DNA of 8,170 bases from an uncultured Eubacteriaceae bacterium (GTDB taxonomy: Bacteria; Bacillota; Clostridia; Eubacteriales; UBA1433). A program made the translations under genes and the position numbers. The stretch's first letter is position 1; every line of letters begins with the position of its first letter. Location: positions 1 through 8,170 of the forward strand of contig CALFLU010000088.1 of NCBI GenBank assembly GCA_937880125.1, in the 5' to 3' direction. Of this stretch, positions 6,058 through 8,170 are shown piece after piece. A model generated the notes under the pieces. That model saw only the letters and a list, made by a program, of their open reading frames with translations, searched no databases and had not been told where the DNA came from.

Positions 6058-6732
6058 TTAATCCTCAAAGTAATTTTTTATCCGTTCGCGAAGTTCGTTT
6101 TTATCCATCGTCCTGCAATCAATATCCGCCACCACCACCGCGGGCTCCTTGCCCAAGATAATCACTCGTTGTGCCAGGCGAAGGGCTTCTTCAATATCGT
6201 GCGTTGACATGATAACACAATATTTATTCTTTTGCCAATGCGCCTCAAAGTCGTCGATAATATCTTCTTTCAGTGCAATATCCAATCCTTTAAAGGGCTC
6301 GTCCATAATCATCAAATCCGGCTTGTATACAAAAGCCCTTGCCAGCGATACACGCTGGCGCATGCCGCCGCTGAGTTCACTGGGGTAATAATTTTCAAAT
6401 CCAGTGAGTTTCACACTGCCAATGGCTTCATCCACCCTGCTGCGAATGTCTTTTTCCTCGGCAATAACAAAGGCGATATTGTCATAGACATTTTTCCACT
6501 CCAACAGCCTGTCTTCTTGAAACACATAGGCAATGCGCTTGTGGTCAAGGCCTTCAATGCTTCCGCTGTCATAGCTCTCAATTTTTGCAATGATATTAAA
6601 CAGCGTGCTTTTTCCCACACCCGAAGGCCCCAGCACACAAGCAATTTCGTGTTCATGAAACGACAAATTCAATCCGTCAAAAATCACTTTATCCTGATAG
6701 GCTTTTTTGAGATTTCGAATGTTGAGGAACAT
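6058..6732 (-). CDS. ABC transporter ATP-binding protein (SsuB/TauB-like)
   Basis: This 224-residue cytoplasmic ATPase powers the adjacent permease. It has Walker A GPSGVGKST (35-43), Q-loop VFQEDRLLEWKNVYDNI (70-86, Q72), signature LSGGMRQR (120-127), Walker B LMIMDEP (140-146), D-loop GLD (149-151) and the switch histidine in STHD (H178). The EDRLLEWKNVYDNI stretch is typical of the nitrate/sulfonate/taurine/thiamine-precursor group (COG1116). There is no long regulatory C-terminal domain. The ATG (6732) lies 44 bases inside the 3' end of the permease gene, with GGA about ten bases upstream, so translation is probably coupled. All catalytic motifs are intact; only the transported substrate is unknown. 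Confidence 0.95.
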   Translation of the reverse strand: MFLNIRNLKKAYQDKVIFDGLNLSFHEHEIACVLGPSGVGKSTLFNIIAKIESYDSGSIEGLDHKRIAYVFQEDRLLEWKNVYDNIAFVIAEEKDIRSRVDEAIGSVKLTGFENYYPSELSGGMRQRVSLARAFVYKPDLMIMDEPFKGLDIALKEDIIDDFEAHWQKNKYCVIMSTHDIEEALRLAQRVIILGKEPAVVVADIDCRTMDKNELRERIKNYFED

Positions 6733-7492
6733 AGGTTTTCTTTCCTTTAGAAAAATTATTTAACAAATTCTTGATTGCATATTCAATGATAAAACTGAGC
6801 ACAATCACCACCAAAGTGAGCGCAAATAAATTGTCCGTTTCCAGATAAATCTTGGTTTCATACATGCCGCCGCCAATGGATATTTCCGGTCGCGCAATGA
6901 CTTCAGCGGCAACGGTAGACTTCCAGCCTATGCCGATACTTGCCGCAATCGAAGAAAAAATATAGCCGCGTACCGAGGGCAAATACACCTCACGAATCAT
7001 GCGAAATTTTGATATTTGGTACACATGGCACATTTGCAGCAGCCTTTTATCCGTATCGCGCACGCCTTGCACGACATTGGTCCAAATAATCGGCACACAC
7101 ATCAAAAAACAAACGAAAACAGGAATGTTGTCTGTCTTCATCCACACCAGCGCCAGGATAATAAACGACACCACCGGCGTGGCCTTGATAACCGACATGA
7201 TCGGATTGAAGAATCGATAGACAAAATCATAAAGACCGCTGAAGATACCCAATACAATGCCGATAATAATCGAGGCTCCAACACCCCAAAATACGCGCAA
7301 CAGCGACAGAGCCACATGATGATAAAACTCCCCATGCTGTGCCATGGCAAATAAAGCGCGCAGCGTTTGCCCAATCGTAGGCAAAATCACGGGCTTATCA
7401 ACGATTTTGGCTGCCACTTCCCAGAGCAGCAGCCAAAACAGAATAAAGAAAAGACTTTGTATTTTTTTATTTTTTATAATAGAAGCCATCAT
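6689..7492 (-). CDS. ABC transporter permease (BPD_transp_1, SsuC/TauC-like)
   Basis: This 267-residue integral membrane protein has about six hydrophobic segments (near 11-30, 60-83, 95-118, 124-141, 177-198 and 222-240). The cytoplasmic coupling region lies at about 153-190: MCHVYQISKFRMIREVYLPS followed by a glycine-rich helix (IGIGWKS), a degenerate EAA-type loop that contacts the ATPase. The layout matches the SsuC/TauC/ThiX permeases, which act as homodimers. It overlaps the substrate-binding protein gene by 26 bases and the ATPase gene by 44. Two consecutive ATG codons open the frame; AGGAGG lies about 11 bases before the first. The basic, polar C-terminal tail (about 249-267) is encoded partly in the overlap with the ATPase gene. 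Confidence 0.95.
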   Translation of the reverse strand: MMASIIKNKKIQSLFFILFWLLLWEVAAKIVDKPVILPTIGQTLRALFAMAQHGEFYHHVALSLLRVFWGVGASIIIGIVLGIFSGLYDFVYRFFNPIMSVIKATPVVSFIILALVWMKTDNIPVFVCFLMCVPIIWTNVVQGVRDTDKRLLQMCHVYQISKFRMIREVYLPSVRGYIFSSIAASIGIGWKSTVAAEVIARPEISIGGGMYETKIYLETDNLFALTLVVIVLSFIIEYAIKNLLNNFSKGKKTYVPQHSKSQKSLSG

Positions 7493-8149
7493 CCGGTAAG
7501 GCTCCTCCTACGGAAGCCGGGTTCGAGGTATGTAAAATTTGCAGATATGCATTGATCGCTTCTTTGTTGGCCATGGCATCTTTGTATACGATGGCACTGT
7601 TGGGAATGGCTTTTTCGGCAATCGCCGCACTGGCTAAAATGCCCTTTGCTTCAATGATCTTTGCAGCTGCTTTCACGTCTTTGTTTACAAATTCCACGCT
7701 TTTTTCGTATTCGGCAAGAAACTTATCCACCGCGGCTTTGTTCTCTTCTGCAAATTTTTTATTGACAACAATGCATCCCATAGCCATGATTTGATTGTCG
7801 TTGAGTTTGTTCCATTCTTCGTTTAAATTCAATGCATTTTTAATGTTGGCATCCTTCATCGTCACCACACTGACAAAGGGTTCGGGCAGCACCGCTACGT
7901 CCACTGTACCGCCGGCAACCATCGTTGCAAGCTCAGAGGGCTCTGCCATATAATTGATAACGACTTTATCCTTGATGCCTGCTTTGTCCAGCATAAAGTT
8001 CAGCGCATACTCCGGTGTTGCACCCTGCCCAATGGTGGTAATGGTTTTGCCTGCGAGATCCGAAAATTCATTGATTTCCACGCCGTTGGTCAAAACAAAC
8101 AAATTACCCAAAGCATTTACTGCCGCAATTTGCACTTCACCTTTGGTTT
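7467..8149 (-). CDS. ABC transporter substrate-binding protein (NMT1/SsuA-like), N-terminus missing at contig end
   Basis: The visible 226 residues are the C-terminal two thirds or so of a periplasmic-type substrate-binding protein; the signal peptide and first lobe are absent. Recognisable parts are KGEVQIAAV at the broken end, LAGKTITTIGQGATPEYAL (just after the hinge region), MVAGGTVDVAVLPEP (second lobe) and the terminal SVGGALPDDGFYYKK. These fit the NMT1/SsuA/TauA/ThiY class (COG0715), but not a specific ligand. GTG at 8133-8135 could be mistaken for a start; the coding frame continues upstream through Glu, Gly, Lys and Thr to the edge. The TAA at 8148-8150 only appears because the final A comes from adapter sequence. 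The gene would export a protein that is lipid-anchored or free depending on the missing N-terminus. It overlaps the permease gene by 26 bases. Confidence 0.92.
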
Positions 8150-8170
8150 AGATCGGAAGAGCACACGTCT
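8150..8170 (+). other. Illumina TruSeq adapter sequence (artefact)
   Basis: The last 21 bases begin AGATCGGAAGAGCACAC and continue as the standard TruSeq read 1 (indexed) adapter. They are not genomic. The first A may coincide with a native base, so the true genomic edge is 8149 or 8150. No biological feature should be called here, and any frame crossing this junction is unreliable. Confidence 0.97.

Overview
The window reads as a chromosomal segment of a low-GC Gram-positive-type bacterium (Bacillota). This rests on a YhaM-type exoribonuclease, a DivIC/FtsB-type protein, an XpaC-like protein, a TatD nuclease next to a YabE-like 3D-domain protein, Bacillus-like ribosome binding sites and sigma-A promoters. 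I cannot settle class or genus. Every gene I can support is on the minus strand, so the text below runs from high to low coordinates.

Region 3445-8149 is one compact transcription unit entering from beyond the right edge. It holds an ABC uptake system (substrate-binding protein, N-terminus missing; permease; ATPase), then a TatD-family metallohydrolase, a membrane-anchored G5/3D cell-wall protein and ribulose-phosphate 3-epimerase (rpe). Neighbours overlap or lie 2-22 bases apart, and the unit ends at a good intrinsic terminator at 3403-3424. The ABC substrate cannot be read from sequence; the genes resemble the SsuABC/TauABC/ThiXYZ (NMT1-like) class. The last 21 bases, 8150-8170, are Illumina TruSeq adapter and not genomic, so the right edge is an assembly end and the stop codon there is false.

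Region 1888-3196 is a second unit: a DivIC/FtsB-type septum protein whose stop overlaps the first possible start of a YhaM-like 3'-5' exoribonuclease (ATGA). It closes with a perfect 24-base palindrome plus T-run terminator. Next come a consensus promoter (TTGACA, 17 bases, TATAAT), a tRNA-Ser(GGA) gene with encoded CCA, and its terminator at 1684-1719.

Region 757-1683 is an AT-rich gap of about 930 bases with no confident gene. It holds a possible pair of tiny overlapping ORFs, the second a 45-residue hydrophobic peptide with a strong ribosome binding site and TTG start; a triplicated 8-mer; and a weak terminator-like hairpin. A good promoter at 791-819 then drives an XpaC-like four-helix membrane protein that runs off the left edge (1-756). 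I see no mobile element, CRISPR array, prophage or clear novel system. The most useful second looks are the adapter artefact, the atypical 3D domain, the tiny ORF pair and the unusual operon composition.
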